From Candidatus Dormiibacterota bacterium (GTDB lineage Bacteria > Vulcanimicrobiota > Vulcanimicrobiia > Vulcanimicrobiales > Vulcanimicrobiaceae), in NCBI GenBank assembly GCA_035532035.1, contig DATKRS010000011.1, positions 62,001 through 126,000 on the forward strand: DNA of 64,000 nucleotides, read 5' to 3'. Numbering within the stretch: the stretch's first letter is position 1; each line of letters opens with the position of its first letter. The translations under genes were made by a program, and so were the position numbers. The notes beneath the pieces are model-generated. The model was not told the DNA's origin. It was given only the letters and a program-made list of their open reading frames with translations, and made no database searches. Positions 49,560 through 58,480 of this stretch are shown in pieces.

Positions 49560-50185
49560 TCGTCACACTCAATGCACCGTTCATCCGTCTCGCATACCCG
49601 CTACGCAGCACTGCTGTCGAATCGCTCGTGGACAATCCCGATGAACTGAAAGCGCTCACCGGCCTCATTGGGCGTGCGCGCGGGACGTCATCCGACGAAA
49701 CCATCAAGGGGTACATCATGCGCCCCTTCGAGTTTCCAAACCCGAGCCGCTTCAGCGATGGGTCCTACGGGATATTGTACGCTGCAAATTCGATCACCAC
49801 CGCAGTTAGAGAAACAGCGCATCATCTTGCGCGCATATTCGCCGACGGCAATGCCCCCAAACAAGATTCACGGAAAAAGAAGCTCGCGATCGATGTAGCC
49901 GGCAAAGTCCACGATATTCGAGTCGCGGTCGACAAAGACGTCCCCACCGAGATATACGATCCGAACGACTATCGTGCAGCTCGCACATTCGGGCGATACC
50001 AACAGAAGCAAAGTATCCCGGGGCTACACTTCGACAGCGTGCGCAACACACACGGCGGCCACTGCGTCGGTGCCTTTACTCCGCATCTTGTCAAGCACGC
50101 GGCGATCGCCGGCGACGTGGCACTTGTTTGGGATGGGACGCGCTTCATAGAAGAGCACGACATCTCCCCAATCCCAGAATCCTAA
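49556..50185 (+). CDS. RES-domain NAD+-degrading toxin
   Basis: 209 residues. RES proteins degrade NAD+ by phosphorolysis; the conserved Arg (PFIRLAYP), Glu (TAVRETAHH) and Ser (FDSVRNTHGG) are present. The sequence is visibly less GC-rich than its neighbours, with codons such as ATA, AGA and TTA more frequent, which suggests recent transfer. Paired with the Xre antitoxin upstream. Confidence 0.9.
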   Translation: MIVTLNAPFIRLAYPLRSTAVESLVDNPDELKALTGLIGRARGTSSDETIKGYIMRPFEFPNPSRFSDGSYGILYAANSITTAVRETAHHLARIFADGNAPKQDSRKKKLAIDVAGKVHDIRVAVDKDVPTEIYDPNDYRAARTFGRYQQKQSIPGLHFDSVRNTHGGHCVGAFTPHLVKHAAIAGDVALVWDGTRFIEEHDISPIPES

Positions 50186-50435
50186 ACCCCAGACTGCATT
50201 AAAGCGGCGCGCTGCCCCGGGAGCTAGGGTCCGAAGATAAGGGGTTTTTCGAAGTCGGTCGACTGCGAGCTCTCCAGCGTCGTTGTATCCCGCTACTGCT
50301 CTTATCGAATGACCGTCGGATATCGCGATTCCTTGCGAATCGGCTTTCTTGACGATCGAATGTCCAGGCCCTTTTCGTTCGCCCAATCGAGTTCGATGGA
50401 AAATGCGGACGGCGAGTTAGATGGGAATTATCGCC

Positions 50436-50600
50436 CAGTTAGGTGGAAACTCGACCGATATCTGACACCCGCACTTGTTTGCATCGCAACCGCAATGATG
50501 CGAAAAACGCCCCGTTTGACGGGGCGTTTTTGCTTGTCTCACTTGTCTCAATTGGTGCCGTCGCGGCATTTACATTTTTAGAGCCATTTCCACCTAACTG
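50436..50600. repeat. 14-bp inverted repeat pair around a terminator
   Basis: CAGTTAGGTGGAAA at 50436-50449 is matched by its exact complement at 50587-50600. The 137 bases between include the bidirectional terminator at 50503-50531. Confidence 0.7.
50503..50531. terminator. bidirectional intrinsic terminator
   Basis: AAAAACGCCCC (50503-50513) pairs with GGGGCGTTTTT (50521-50531), with a short G-TTTGA-C extension in the loop. A and T tracts on either side allow it to end both the RES transcript and the minus-strand ssb transcript. Confidence 0.9.
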
Positions 50601-50632
50601 CCGGTTTTCGATAGTTAGGGTGAGTCAGCATC

Positions 50633-50646
50633 AGAACGCTAGAACG
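50633..50646 (+). repeat. 14-bp direct repeat, right copy, overlapping the ssb stop
   Basis: AGAACGCTAGAACG, identical to 48953-48966. Its CTA (50639-50641) is the TAG stop codon of ssb on the minus strand, so the ssb 3' end could have served as an insertion or recombination site. Confidence 0.6.
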
Positions 50647-51082
50647 GAATTTCGTCGTCGAGATCGTCGCCGCTGAAGGCGTCGCCCGTTCCGTTCGGGG
50701 CTGCCGCTGCGCGCGCACCGACGGGAGCGAACTCCTCCTCACCCGTACCGCCGCTTCCACCGTCGCGACGGCTTCCGAGCATCTGCATGTTGTCGATGAC
50801 GACTTCTGTTGCTTTGCGCTTGTTGCCATCCTTGTCATCGTAGGAACGAATGACGAGGCGCCCCTCGACGAGCGTGTTCTGCCCCTTCTTGAGGTACGTG
50901 TTGCAAGTCTCGCCGAGGCGATCCCACGCCACGATGTCCACGAACGTCGTCTCCTCTTTGTTGCGCGGGTTGTTGACCGCGAGCGAAAACTTCGTCACCG
51001 CTTTGCCCGACTGCGTGTACCGGATCTCCGGATCGCGCGTGAGGTTACCGACCAAAATCACCCGGTTATAGGATCCTGCCAT
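50639..51082 (-). CDS. ssb: single-stranded DNA-binding protein
   Basis: 147 residues. The OB fold starts with NRVILVGNLTRDPEIRYTQ and contains FSLAVNN and WDRLGETCNTYLKKGQ. A flexible Gly/Ala-rich linker leads to the acidic tail DDLDDEIPF, which recruits repair and replication partners. It follows rpsF by 81 bases and carries GAGAGAGAAA before the ATG. In most genomes rpsR would follow directly; here the next rpsR is 9.6 kb away. Confidence 0.96.
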   Translation of the reverse strand: MAGSYNRVILVGNLTRDPEIRYTQSGKAVTKFSLAVNNPRNKEETTFVDIVAWDRLGETCNTYLKKGQNTLVEGRLVIRSYDDKDGNKRKATEVVIDNMQMLGSRRDGGSGGTGEEEFAPVGARAAAAPNGTGDAFSGDDLDDEIPF

Positions 51083-51144
51083 GATGTTTCTCTCTCTTTC
51101 GCAGTGTCACGGTGCTAGTGCAGTCCGATCCTAGGACCAATCTA

Positions 51145-51160
51145 TGCCCACTGGTGGGCA
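51145..51160 (-). other. small hairpin between rpsF and ssb
   Basis: TGCCCA (51145-51150) pairs with TGGGCA (51155-51160). It lies 4 bases after the rpsF stop on the minus strand, with no T-run, and could tune read-through into ssb. Confidence 0.35.
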
Positions 51161-51163
51161 CTC

Positions 51164-51532
51164 TTAGGGAAGGGCCTCAGCGCTCTCCTCTGCCTCCTCC
51201 AGCCGGGGCTGGGCGGCCCTAGCGATCGCCATCTGTGCCAGGGCTTGTTTGTCGAGCCGGATCAGGAGCTCTCGCAGGACGTCCTCGTGCAATCGCAACT
51301 GGCGCTCCAGTTCCTTGGCCGCAGCCGGCGACGCGTTGAACTGCATCGCCACGTAGCTGCCCTCCCGCGCGTCCGCGATCTCGTAGGCGAGACGCTTCTT
51401 GCCGAGTTTCTCGACGGAGACGACTTGACCGCCCTGAGCACGAATGATCTCGGCAATGGCGTTCGAGCGCTCGTCGATCTCGGTCTCCTCGAGACTGGGA
51501 CGCAAAATGTACGTGACCTCATAGTCGTTCAT
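51164..51532 (-). CDS. rpsF: 30S ribosomal protein S6
   Basis: 122 residues beginning MNDYEVTYILRPSLEE, with GKKRLAYEIADAREGSYVAMQF and LRLHEDVLRELLIRLDK typical of S6, and an extended acidic C-terminus (EEAEESAEALP). It binds S18 in the 30S subunit. It is the first gene of the split rpsF-ssb / rpsR-rplI-lonC-dnaB set. Confidence 0.96.
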   Translation of the reverse strand: MNDYEVTYILRPSLEETEIDERSNAIAEIIRAQGGQVVSVEKLGKKRLAYEIADAREGSYVAMQFNASPAAAKELERQLRLHEDVLRELLIRLDKQALAQMAIARAAQPRLEEAEESAEALP

Positions 51533-51541
51533 AGCCTAGGT

Positions 51542-51571
51542 ATGCTATCACGCCGGTTTCGGCGCCGACAA
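51542..51571 (-). promoter_or_regulatory. possible promoter of rpsF-ssb
   Basis: On the minus strand TTGTCG (51566-51571) and TAGCAT (51542-51547) lie 18 bases apart, 10 bases upstream of the rpsF ATG. The -10 is close to the start codon, so the leader would be only a few bases long; treat as tentative. Confidence 0.35.
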
Positions 51572-51636
51572 GGCATGGGGCTCAAACGCCGGGGGCAAGC
51601 TTCTCAGACCGTTCGAAGGTCCTGCGGATAGCCTCT

Positions 51637-52872
51637 ATGGGTAAGATTTCGTCAGTGACCACTGCTCGCTTTGCACCTCGAAGGAGCCTGGGCCGGCCGC
51701 TTCTCGCATGCGCCGGACTCTCTTTCGTTATGCTCATGGCCGGGTGCGCAGGCCACGGCCGGGGCGGGGCGCAAGGGCCGGCAGCGCCCCCGTATGTCGC
51801 GACTTCGATCGCTACCTTCGGGGCGATTCACCCCGCCTCGCAGCTTGCGGGCATCATCGCCCCATACGAAAACGTTGCGATCCAGACCACACTCGTCGAG
51901 GCGGCCGACGGCGTCTACGTGCAAGAGGGCGACACCGTCTATCGCGGCGAGGTGCTCGCTCGGCTCGATACCGCCGACCTCCAGGCGCAGCTCGCCGCAG
52001 ACGAGGCGAACACGTCGCACGCCGTCTATCAGGGCGGCTTGTCGATCTCGCAAGCGGTCAATACCCTTCAACAAGCCGAAACGACGCTCCACACCGATCA
52101 GCTGAACCTGACCCGCGATCGTGCGCTGCTCAGCCACGGCTATCTCTCGCAACAGACCTACGACAATCAGCTCGAAGTCGTCCGTAACGACGAGCAAGCC
52201 GTTCGCACCGCCCAGGCCAACGTCCAAGCGAATGGCTCGATCGCGGGCAGCGGGCTCCAGGCGGCAGCCGTCGCGCAGGCGCGAGCGGCAGCCGAGCAAG
52301 TGCGCGTGCAGATGGCGAAGGCCACGATCGTATCGCCAATCGACGGCGTCGTCGTCAATCGCAACCTCAATCCCGGGGAGTACCCTGGCAATCGGCAGAT
52401 CTTCACGATCCAGCAGATCGATCCGGTCTACGCGGTCGTCCACGGCTCGGGCGTGCAGATCGCGCACGTCGCCGTCGGCGCTCCGGCGACCGTCGACGCA
52501 TCGGACCTCGGCCTGCGAGCGCCGGGAACGGTCGTCGGGGTCCTGAACGAAATCGTCCCCGGATCGACGGACTTCACCGTGAAGGTTCTGCTGCATAATC
52601 CGCAACGGCGGCTCCGGCCGGGCATGTCCGTGCAAGCATCCGTTGCGCTGCCGGCGCTGCGCGGCGTGCGCGTTCCGGAGAGCGCCTTCACGGACGAAAA
52701 CCACACGGCGATCATGACGGTGGACGCGCAGCACGTCATTCACGTCGCGCAGGTCAACGAGATCGGCAACGACGGCGTTACCTCGGTGGTAACGGGCATC
52801 GCGTCCGGCACGCGCGTGGTCAACAACGGCTTGGCCAGCGTCGGCAGCGGTCAGAAAGTCTCACTGCAGTGA
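51637..52872 (+). CDS. RND efflux periplasmic adaptor (HlyD/AcrA family) lipoprotein
   Basis: 411 residues. A leader with lipobox (VMLMAGC) is followed by the lipoyl half-motif VYVQEGDTVYRGEVLARLD, an alpha-hairpin (about 110-200), the second lipoyl part VQMAKATIVSPIDGVVVNRNLNPGEYPG, and the beta-barrel domain with LRPGMSVQASVAL. It connects the RND pump with an outer-membrane channel. The stop overlaps the pump gene by GTGA. Confidence 0.92.
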   Translation: MGKISSVTTARFAPRRSLGRPLLACAGLSFVMLMAGCAGHGRGGAQGPAAPPYVATSIATFGAIHPASQLAGIIAPYENVAIQTTLVEAADGVYVQEGDTVYRGEVLARLDTADLQAQLAADEANTSHAVYQGGLSISQAVNTLQQAETTLHTDQLNLTRDRALLSHGYLSQQTYDNQLEVVRNDEQAVRTAQANVQANGSIAGSGLQAAAVAQARAAAEQVRVQMAKATIVSPIDGVVVNRNLNPGEYPGNRQIFTIQQIDPVYAVVHGSGVQIAHVAVGAPATVDASDLGLRAPGTVVGVLNEIVPGSTDFTVKVLLHNPQRRLRPGMSVQASVALPALRGVRVPESAFTDENHTAIMTVDAQHVIHVAQVNEIGNDGVTSVVTGIASGTRVVNNGLASVGSGQKVSLQ

Positions 52873-55800
52873 ACCTGACGCGGCTCTTCCTGAAGCGGCC
52901 GACGCTCGTTTTCGTCATCGTATCGCTCATGCTCTTCGGCGGCATCGTCTCGCTCGCCACGATCGTCAAGGAGTACTTCCCGAACGTCTCTCGGCCGACG
53001 ATCACGGTCGAAGCCGGCTACAGCGGCGCCTCCGTAACGGAGATGCGCGACAACATCGTGGCGCCGATCGAAGAGAACCTCGCCGGAACGACCGGCCTCG
53101 ACAACATCAACTCGGTCGTTCAGCAAGGGCGGGCGCGAATCTCCGCAAGCTTCTCGCTGTCTTCCAACGAGGCGACCGATCTCGCGCTGACGGAGAAAGC
53201 CGTCCAAGCCGCCGAACGCCAGCTGCCGACGAACATGCAGGCGCCTACCGTCGACATCCGCGACCCTGGCGAAGAGACGGTCGTGACGCTCGCGATGTAC
53301 TCGGCAAAGCTCACGCCCGCGCAGCTGGCCCTCTACGCCAACAACGTCGTCGTTCCTCAGGTTCAGCAGATCCCGGGCATCTCGTACGCGGACGTCGGCG
53401 GCACCGTCACGCCCGCCTACGAGGTCGAGGTGGATCCTGCAAAGCTTGCCGCGCGTAACCTCACCATCAACGACGTCATCAACACCATCTCGGCCGAGAA
53501 CCAGCGCGTTCCCGGCGGATACGCGTACCAGCCCGGCCGCCAAACGATCATCGACGTCCGCGGTGACGTTCAGAACATCGATGAGGTCAAAGCGCTGCCG
53601 ATCATCACCGCGGGAAGTGCTGCGCGCTCCTCCCAGACCGCCGGCCAAACGCAGTCGTACGCGGCAGGCGTCTCCGGCCTTCCCGGAACCGTCGACCCTT
53701 GGACCGCCTCCGCTCAGGTCACCCGCGTCGGGGACGTCGCACGCGTCGTCGCGGGCAACGAGCCGCAGCTCCAGTACGCGCGCATCAACGGGCGCCGCGG
53801 CTTCTTCCTGTCGGTGCAGAAGACCGCCGACGCGAGCGAGGTCGACGCGTCGAACGCGTTCTTGCGTGCGCTGCCGCAGCTCGAACACGAGTTTCCCGCC
53901 ATTCAGTTCGAAGTCATCAACGTCGCGTCGCGCTTCACGCAGCAGCAGATCACTGCCGTCACGCACACGCTGTTGGAGGCGATCTTCCTCACGGCGATCG
54001 CGATGCTCTTCTTCTTGCGCTCGTGGCGCAGCGCGATCGTGGTCTGCATCGCCATCCCGACGTCGCTCGCGATCACGCTCACGGTGATGAAGATGATGGG
54101 CATGACGATCGACACGATCTCGATGCTCGCGATGACGCTCGTCATCGGCATCCTCGTCGACGACTCGACGGTCGTCCTGGAGAACATCGAGCGGCACTTC
54201 CGCGAGCTCAAGCAACCGCCGGAAGAAGCGGCCTATGAAGGCCGCATGGAGATCGGCGCCGCGGCGGTCGTCATCACGCTCGTCGACGTCGTCGTCTTCC
54301 TGCCGATCGCGTTCATCCCGGGGCAAGTCGGCCGCTTTCTCGTCGAGTTTGCCCTCGTGATCGTGATCTCGACGCTCACGTCGCTCTTCATCTCTTTCAC
54401 TATTACGCCGACGCTCGCCGGGTTGTGGGCGCTGAAGTCGCACTGGAAGCCCTGGCGCGTCGTCGAGGCGTTCGGCCGCGGATTCGACAACGTTCGCAGC
54501 TGGTACGCGCACAAAGCGCTGCCGTGGGCCTTCGACCACCGCGCAACGGTCGTCGTAGGCTGTTTCTTGAGCTTCGTTCTCTCGGTCGCACTCGTGCCGC
54601 TCGGCGTCGTCGGCGAGACGTTCATCCCGCCGGTCGATCGCGGCGAGATCTTCGTTCAGATCAACTACCCTGAGGGGACGCCGATCGATCGGGTGCGCGC
54701 CGGTGCGTATAGGCTCGAGGCCGCGATCGACAACACGTCCGATCTCCAGCACGAGACGACCGTCGCGGGCGCGTACTCCGCGTCGTTCGGCGGCTTCGTC
54801 GTGCAACCGGACGTCGCGCAGATCCACATCTTCCTCAAGGACGCGCGCAAACACTCGACCTACTACTGGGTGGCGCAGTACCGCACGCTGGCCCACCGCG
54901 TGTTACCGAACGTGCCCACGTCGGTGATTCCCGCCTCCGGAACCGGCGGCGGCAACGCGCAGCCGCTCGACTTCCTCGTCTCCGATCTCACCGGCGGCGA
55001 TCCGACGCCGTACGCGCAACGCGTGTTGGCGCTGCTGCACACGGTGCCGGGTGCGACGAGCGTCAACAGCTCCGCTCAGGATCTCGCGCCGGAGGTCTCG
55101 GTCATCTTCAACCGCCAGAAGGCCCAGGCGCTCGACGTCGACCTCGGCCAAGCCGCGGAGGCGGCCGGAGCGGCGTTCGGCGGCAACGTCGCGACGCAGT
55201 TCGAGACGCGCGCCGGCCTCGAGCAGGTGCAAGTGATCTATCCGCTCGCAGATCAAACCAGCCTCGCCACGCTCTCGGCAATCCCGATCCGCACGAACGC
55301 CGGCAACATCGTGCACCTCGGAGACTTCGCGTCCTTCGCGTGGACGCCAACGCCGCCGTTCATCACGCGCACGAACCGCAACACGGTCATTCACGTCGAC
55401 GCGAACGTCGCACCCGGGGCCTCACTCTCGAACGTCGAGCGGGCCTTCATGAAGCAGCTCCACTCGCTTCACCTGCCGCCGAACGTCGTCGTTCGGCCCG
55501 CACCGCTCGGGCAACAGGACTTCATGCACCAAACGCTGGTCGGCATGGGAACCTCTCTCGTGATCTCGGTCATCTTGGTCTTCTTGCTGATGATCGCACT
55601 GTACAACAGCTACAGCTCGCCGTTCATCATCATCTTCTCCGTACCGGTCGCCGCCGTGGGCGCGATCGGCGCCCTGCTGATCACGCATCAGACGCTCAAT
55701 CTCTTCTCGCTGATCGGCACGATCTTGCTGGTGGGCATCGCGACCAAGAACGGCATCTTGCTCGTCGATTACGCCAACACGCTGCGGGGGCGCGGGCGCG

Positions 55801-56093
55801 ACAAGCTCGCCGCGATCAAAGAGAGCGCGTTCACGCGATTCAGGCCAATCGTGATGACGAGCTTCTCGATCGTCGCGGCAATGTTGCCGCTGGCGATCGC
55901 GATCGAGCCGGGGTCTTCCACGCGCTCGAGCCTCGCGATCGTCGTCATCGGCGGCGTGCTGAGCTCGCTCGTCCTGACGCTGCTGCTGATTCCGATCATC
56001 TACATGCGCTTCGCGCCGGAGAGCATCACGGCATCGAACTGGCCGCCCGAAGCCGACGCGCGGCTCGCGCAAGAAGCGGCTGCCAGAGCTTAA
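52869..56093 (+). CDS. RND family efflux transporter permease
   Basis: 1074 residues, the normal RND length. It starts with NLTRLFLKRPTLVFVIVSLML. It includes porter-domain segments (GISYADVGG; DPAKLAARNLTINDVINTI), TM2-6, TM4 motif MTLVIGILVDDSTVVLENIERH with the proton-relay Asp pair, and the second half with VGIATKNGILLVDYANTLRGRGR. It exports drugs or lipids driven by protons. It ends 7 bases before the convergent XdhC gene. No outer-membrane factor gene is in the operon. Confidence 0.95.
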   Translation: MNLTRLFLKRPTLVFVIVSLMLFGGIVSLATIVKEYFPNVSRPTITVEAGYSGASVTEMRDNIVAPIEENLAGTTGLDNINSVVQQGRARISASFSLSSNEATDLALTEKAVQAAERQLPTNMQAPTVDIRDPGEETVVTLAMYSAKLTPAQLALYANNVVVPQVQQIPGISYADVGGTVTPAYEVEVDPAKLAARNLTINDVINTISAENQRVPGGYAYQPGRQTIIDVRGDVQNIDEVKALPIITAGSAARSSQTAGQTQSYAAGVSGLPGTVDPWTASAQVTRVGDVARVVAGNEPQLQYARINGRRGFFLSVQKTADASEVDASNAFLRALPQLEHEFPAIQFEVINVASRFTQQQITAVTHTLLEAIFLTAIAMLFFLRSWRSAIVVCIAIPTSLAITLTVMKMMGMTIDTISMLAMTLVIGILVDDSTVVLENIERHFRELKQPPEEAAYEGRMEIGAAAVVITLVDVVVFLPIAFIPGQVGRFLVEFALVIVISTLTSLFISFTITPTLAGLWALKSHWKPWRVVEAFGRGFDNVRSWYAHKALPWAFDHRATVVVGCFLSFVLSVALVPLGVVGETFIPPVDRGEIFVQINYPEGTPIDRVRAGAYRLEAAIDNTSDLQHETTVAGAYSASFGGFVVQPDVAQIHIFLKDARKHSTYYWVAQYRTLAHRVLPNVPTSVIPASGTGGGNAQPLDFLVSDLTGGDPTPYAQRVLALLHTVPGATSVNSSAQDLAPEVSVIFNRQKAQALDVDLGQAAEAAGAAFGGNVATQFETRAGLEQVQVIYPLADQTSLATLSAIPIRTNAGNIVHLGDFASFAWTPTPPFITRTNRNTVIHVDANVAPGASLSNVERAFMKQLHSLHLPPNVVVRPAPLGQQDFMHQTLVGMGTSLVISVILVFLLMIALYNSYSSPFIIIFSVPVAAVGAIGALLITHQTLNLFSLIGTILLVGIATKNGILLVDYANTLRGRGRDKLAAIKESAFTRFRPIVMTSFSIVAAMLPLAIAIEPGSSTRSSLAIVVIGGVLSSLVLTLLLIPIIYMRFAPESITASNWPPEADARLAQEAAARA

Positions 56094-56100
56094 AACCCGC

Positions 56101-57003
56101 TTACAAATGGATCGGGCCGTTGCCGCGTGAGAGCGGCTCGCCCGAGCGCTCCCGCTGCACCGCGATCATCTCGGCAAGAATCGAGACCGCGGTCTCGCCG
56201 TCGGTGACGCCGCCGAGATCGAGGCCGGCCGGTCCGCGGATGCGCGCGATCTGCACGCGTTCGTAGCCCTCTGCGAGCAATGCCGCGCGCCGCGCCGCCT
56301 GCACGCGCCGGTTCCCGAGAAGCCCGACGTACGCTGCGAGCGATCCCAGAGCCGTTCGCAGCGCCGGAAGATCGAGCTTGAGGTCGTGCGACACGACGGC
56401 AATCGCCACTGCCTCTTGCGCGCGCGCGACGGCAACGGGATCGTCGGGCCACGTGAGCAGCAGCTCGTCGGCGGTCGGATGGCGCTCTCGCGTCGCGAAC
56501 GGCGGACGCGGATCGACGACCGTCACGACGTAATCGGCGCGCTGCGCGAGCGCGGTCAGCTCTGCGGCGAGCGCCGTTGCACCGACGATGAGCAGACGTG
56601 GCCGGCGCCCGACGACGATCGTTTCACCGTCGAGGTCGAATGTGACGTCGCGCTCGCCGGCGGCGATCGCCTGAGCCGTCTCTTCGAAGGCGCGTTGCGG
56701 CCTCCAGACGACGACGTCGAGGGACGCCCCGCAGCCCGTTCCCGCCAAGAGCTCGTCGTCGAGCTCGAAGGGCAGCCGCACCGGAGCCGTACTGCTTTCG
56801 CCGAGCATCGCGAGCGCGCGCTCCACGATCGTTCCTTCGTGGCATCCGGCACCGATGTCCCCGGCGAACGATCCATCGGCGTCGACGACGAGCGACGTCC
56901 CTACTGCAGAGGCTTTCGCTCCTCGCGTCGCGATCAGCGTCGCAACCGCAAAAGGCTCTTCGTCGCGCAGACGCCGCGCGATCGTGCCGTAGATTTCGCG
57001 CAC
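56101..57003 (-). CDS. XdhC/CoxI family protein
   Basis: 300 residues. The N-terminal XdhC_CoxI part (PFAVATLIATRGAKASAVGTSLVVD, GSFAGDIGAGCHEG) is followed by the C-terminal Rossmann-like domain (RPRLLIVGATALAAELTALAQ; IAVVSHDLKLDLPAL; YVGLLGNRR). XdhC proteins insert sulfurated molybdenum cofactor into xanthine dehydrogenase-type enzymes. The GTG at 57003 overlaps the TAG of the upstream regulator gene (TAGTG). No molybdenum hydroxylase subunit is nearby. Confidence 0.9.
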   Translation of the reverse strand: MREIYGTIARRLRDEEPFAVATLIATRGAKASAVGTSLVVDADGSFAGDIGAGCHEGTIVERALAMLGESSTAPVRLPFELDDELLAGTGCGASLDVVVWRPQRAFEETAQAIAAGERDVTFDLDGETIVVGRRPRLLIVGATALAAELTALAQRADYVVTVVDPRPPFATRERHPTADELLLTWPDDPVAVARAQEAVAIAVVSHDLKLDLPALRTALGSLAAYVGLLGNRRVQAARRAALLAEGYERVQIARIRGPAGLDLGGVTDGETAVSILAEMIAVQRERSGEPLSRGNGPIHL

Positions 57004-58385
57004 TACGTCGCGTGCAGCCAGCGCGCGAAGAGCGGGTCGCCGCGCAATGCGTCCAGGCGCGGATCGTTCGCAAAGAGCCTTCGGCTCGGTACGTCGATGC
57101 GTGCGAGCCACGCCAGCGCCGTCGCCGATTCGTGCCGCACCGCGAGCGCTGCTGCCAGCGATACGATCGCCGACGGATCGCTCACGGAGCCCTGCTCTCG
57201 AACGGCTCGCTCAGCACGATCGAGAGCGGCCGACGCTTGCGGCCAGTCGCGATCCTCGCTCTCGTAGTAACTCAGCAGTGCGCTCACTGCGACGTCGCGG
57301 CGCGAACCGGCTTGCTCCAGCGCGATCAGCTCGCGCTCGGCTTTGCGCCGGTCGAGCTGCCCGTCCGCAAGGGCGAGCACGAACGCCGCGCCGCGGTCGC
57401 CCGGACTCTGCGCGAGCGACTGGCTCGCATAGGCGCGGCTTCGCACGTAATCGCGTCTCAAATACGCAAGCATGGCGAGATTATCTCCCGCTTCCGTCCA
57501 CGACCCGTTCAGGGCAAGCGCAGCGCGAAACTGCACCGCCGCGTCCCGCACGCTCCCCTGCGACATGAGCAGTTCGCCATACCACGTATGCGCCTCCACA
57601 AGCGTCGGATCGAGTTCGACCGCGCGATGCAACTCGCGCAACGCGATCGCAGGGTCGCCGAAGAGCGACTGCGCTTGGCCGTACGCCGCGTGAGCGTCCG
57701 CCGACGACGGATCGATCGCAAGCGCTTCTCGCGCGGCATGAAATCCAGAGCGCGCATCGGCGATCATGCGTGCGGTGCCGGCAGTGCGCACGGCGAGGCT
57801 GAGATAGGTGTCGGCCAAGCCCGCGTATCCGAGAGCGCTGTGCGGCTCTTCGCCGATGGCGCGATCGAAATACGCGATGGCTCGCTCGTCGTCGGCTATG
57901 TCCTTCGCATTGCTCCAGTAGTAATACCCCATCGCGTACGACGGCGGAACGCCGGCCGGAGGCCGCCGCGACAGGTGCCACCACGCCGCGCCTGCACTCA
58001 CCACCACCACCGCTACAACGAGGCCTCCCGCGAGCCATCGGCTCCACCGCCCGCCCGCCGCAACGCGTGGCTCCCCTGTGGGAGCACCGTCGACGAGCCG
58101 GTAGCCGCGGCGCGGAACCGTTTCGATCCGCACCGCCGGATCCCAACGCTGCAGCGCGCGCCGCAGCTGGTAGATGCTCTGCGTGAGATTCGACTCTTCG
58201 ATGCCGGCATGCCCCCAGACGGCGTCCATCAGCGCCGTCTTCGAAACCACGCCGCCGCGGCGTTCGAGAAGCGCCACGAGCACGTCGAGCGCCTTCGGAG
58301 GCAACGGCACGATGTCGTCGCCGCACCGCAGCACGCGTTCCTCCGCGTAAACGCAGCAGCGGTCGAGACGATACGTTTCGTTCAT
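57003..58385 (-). CDS. membrane-anchored winged-helix regulator with periplasmic TPRs (CadC/ToxR-like)
   Basis: 460 residues. Residues 1-98 are an OmpR/PhoB-type winged helix (LPPKALDVLVALLERRGGVV, NLTQSIYQLRRAL, ETVPRRGYRLV). A transmembrane helix (about 117-137) follows. The rest contains about five TPR-like repeats (AIAYFDRAIGEEPHSALGYAGLADTYL; ALRELHRAVELDPTLVEAHTWYGELL-like). Such one-component membrane regulators sense signals outside the cell and bind DNA at the membrane. The ATG at 58385 opens the winged helix. It is divergent from two exported-protein genes and coupled to xdhC. Confidence 0.88.
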   Translation of the reverse strand: MNETYRLDRCCVYAEERVLRCGDDIVPLPPKALDVLVALLERRGGVVSKTALMDAVWGHAGIEESNLTQSIYQLRRALQRWDPAVRIETVPRRGYRLVDGAPTGEPRVAAGGRWSRWLAGGLVVAVVVVSAGAAWWHLSRRPPAGVPPSYAMGYYYWSNAKDIADDERAIAYFDRAIGEEPHSALGYAGLADTYLSLAVRTAGTARMIADARSGFHAAREALAIDPSSADAHAAYGQAQSLFGDPAIALRELHRAVELDPTLVEAHTWYGELLMSQGSVRDAAVQFRAALALNGSWTEAGDNLAMLAYLRRDYVRSRAYASQSLAQSPGDRGAAFVLALADGQLDRRKAERELIALEQAGSRRDVAVSALLSYYESEDRDWPQASAALDRAERAVREQGSVSDPSAIVSLAAALAVRHESATALAWLARIDVPSRRLFANDPRLDALRGDPLFARWLHAT

Positions 58386-58480
58386 AATTTCATCATAGCT
58401 CGATGAGGGGTTCTTGGAGACTTCGCCGCCCCGCAGGCGAGATGATTCTCCCACGTGCCTCAGGCACAGGGAGGTAGTTC

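Larger units (their letters stand above)
50186..50638. other. non-coding region downstream of the RES toxin
   Basis: 453 bases without a supported gene. It holds a strong bidirectional terminator, a 14-bp inverted repeat around it, a near-copy GAGTTAGATGGGAA just left of the inverted repeat, and the right copy of the 14-bp direct repeat at its end. Base composition is lower in GC than in the surrounding genes. The multiple GTTAG(G/A)TGG(G/A)AA units resemble sub-terminal repeats of some insertion sequences, so it may be what is left of one; no transposase is present. Confidence 0.55.

Noticed and set aside
50336-50581. A possible 90-residue protein between the RES toxin and ssb.
   Set aside because: The frame crosses the inverted repeat and the terminator and has no ribosome binding site or recognisable domain.
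52851-54896. A 681-residue minus-strand frame opposite the RND pump.
   Set aside because: Composition is extremely rich in Arg and Asp/Glu as expected from the antisense of the pump; no homology pattern.
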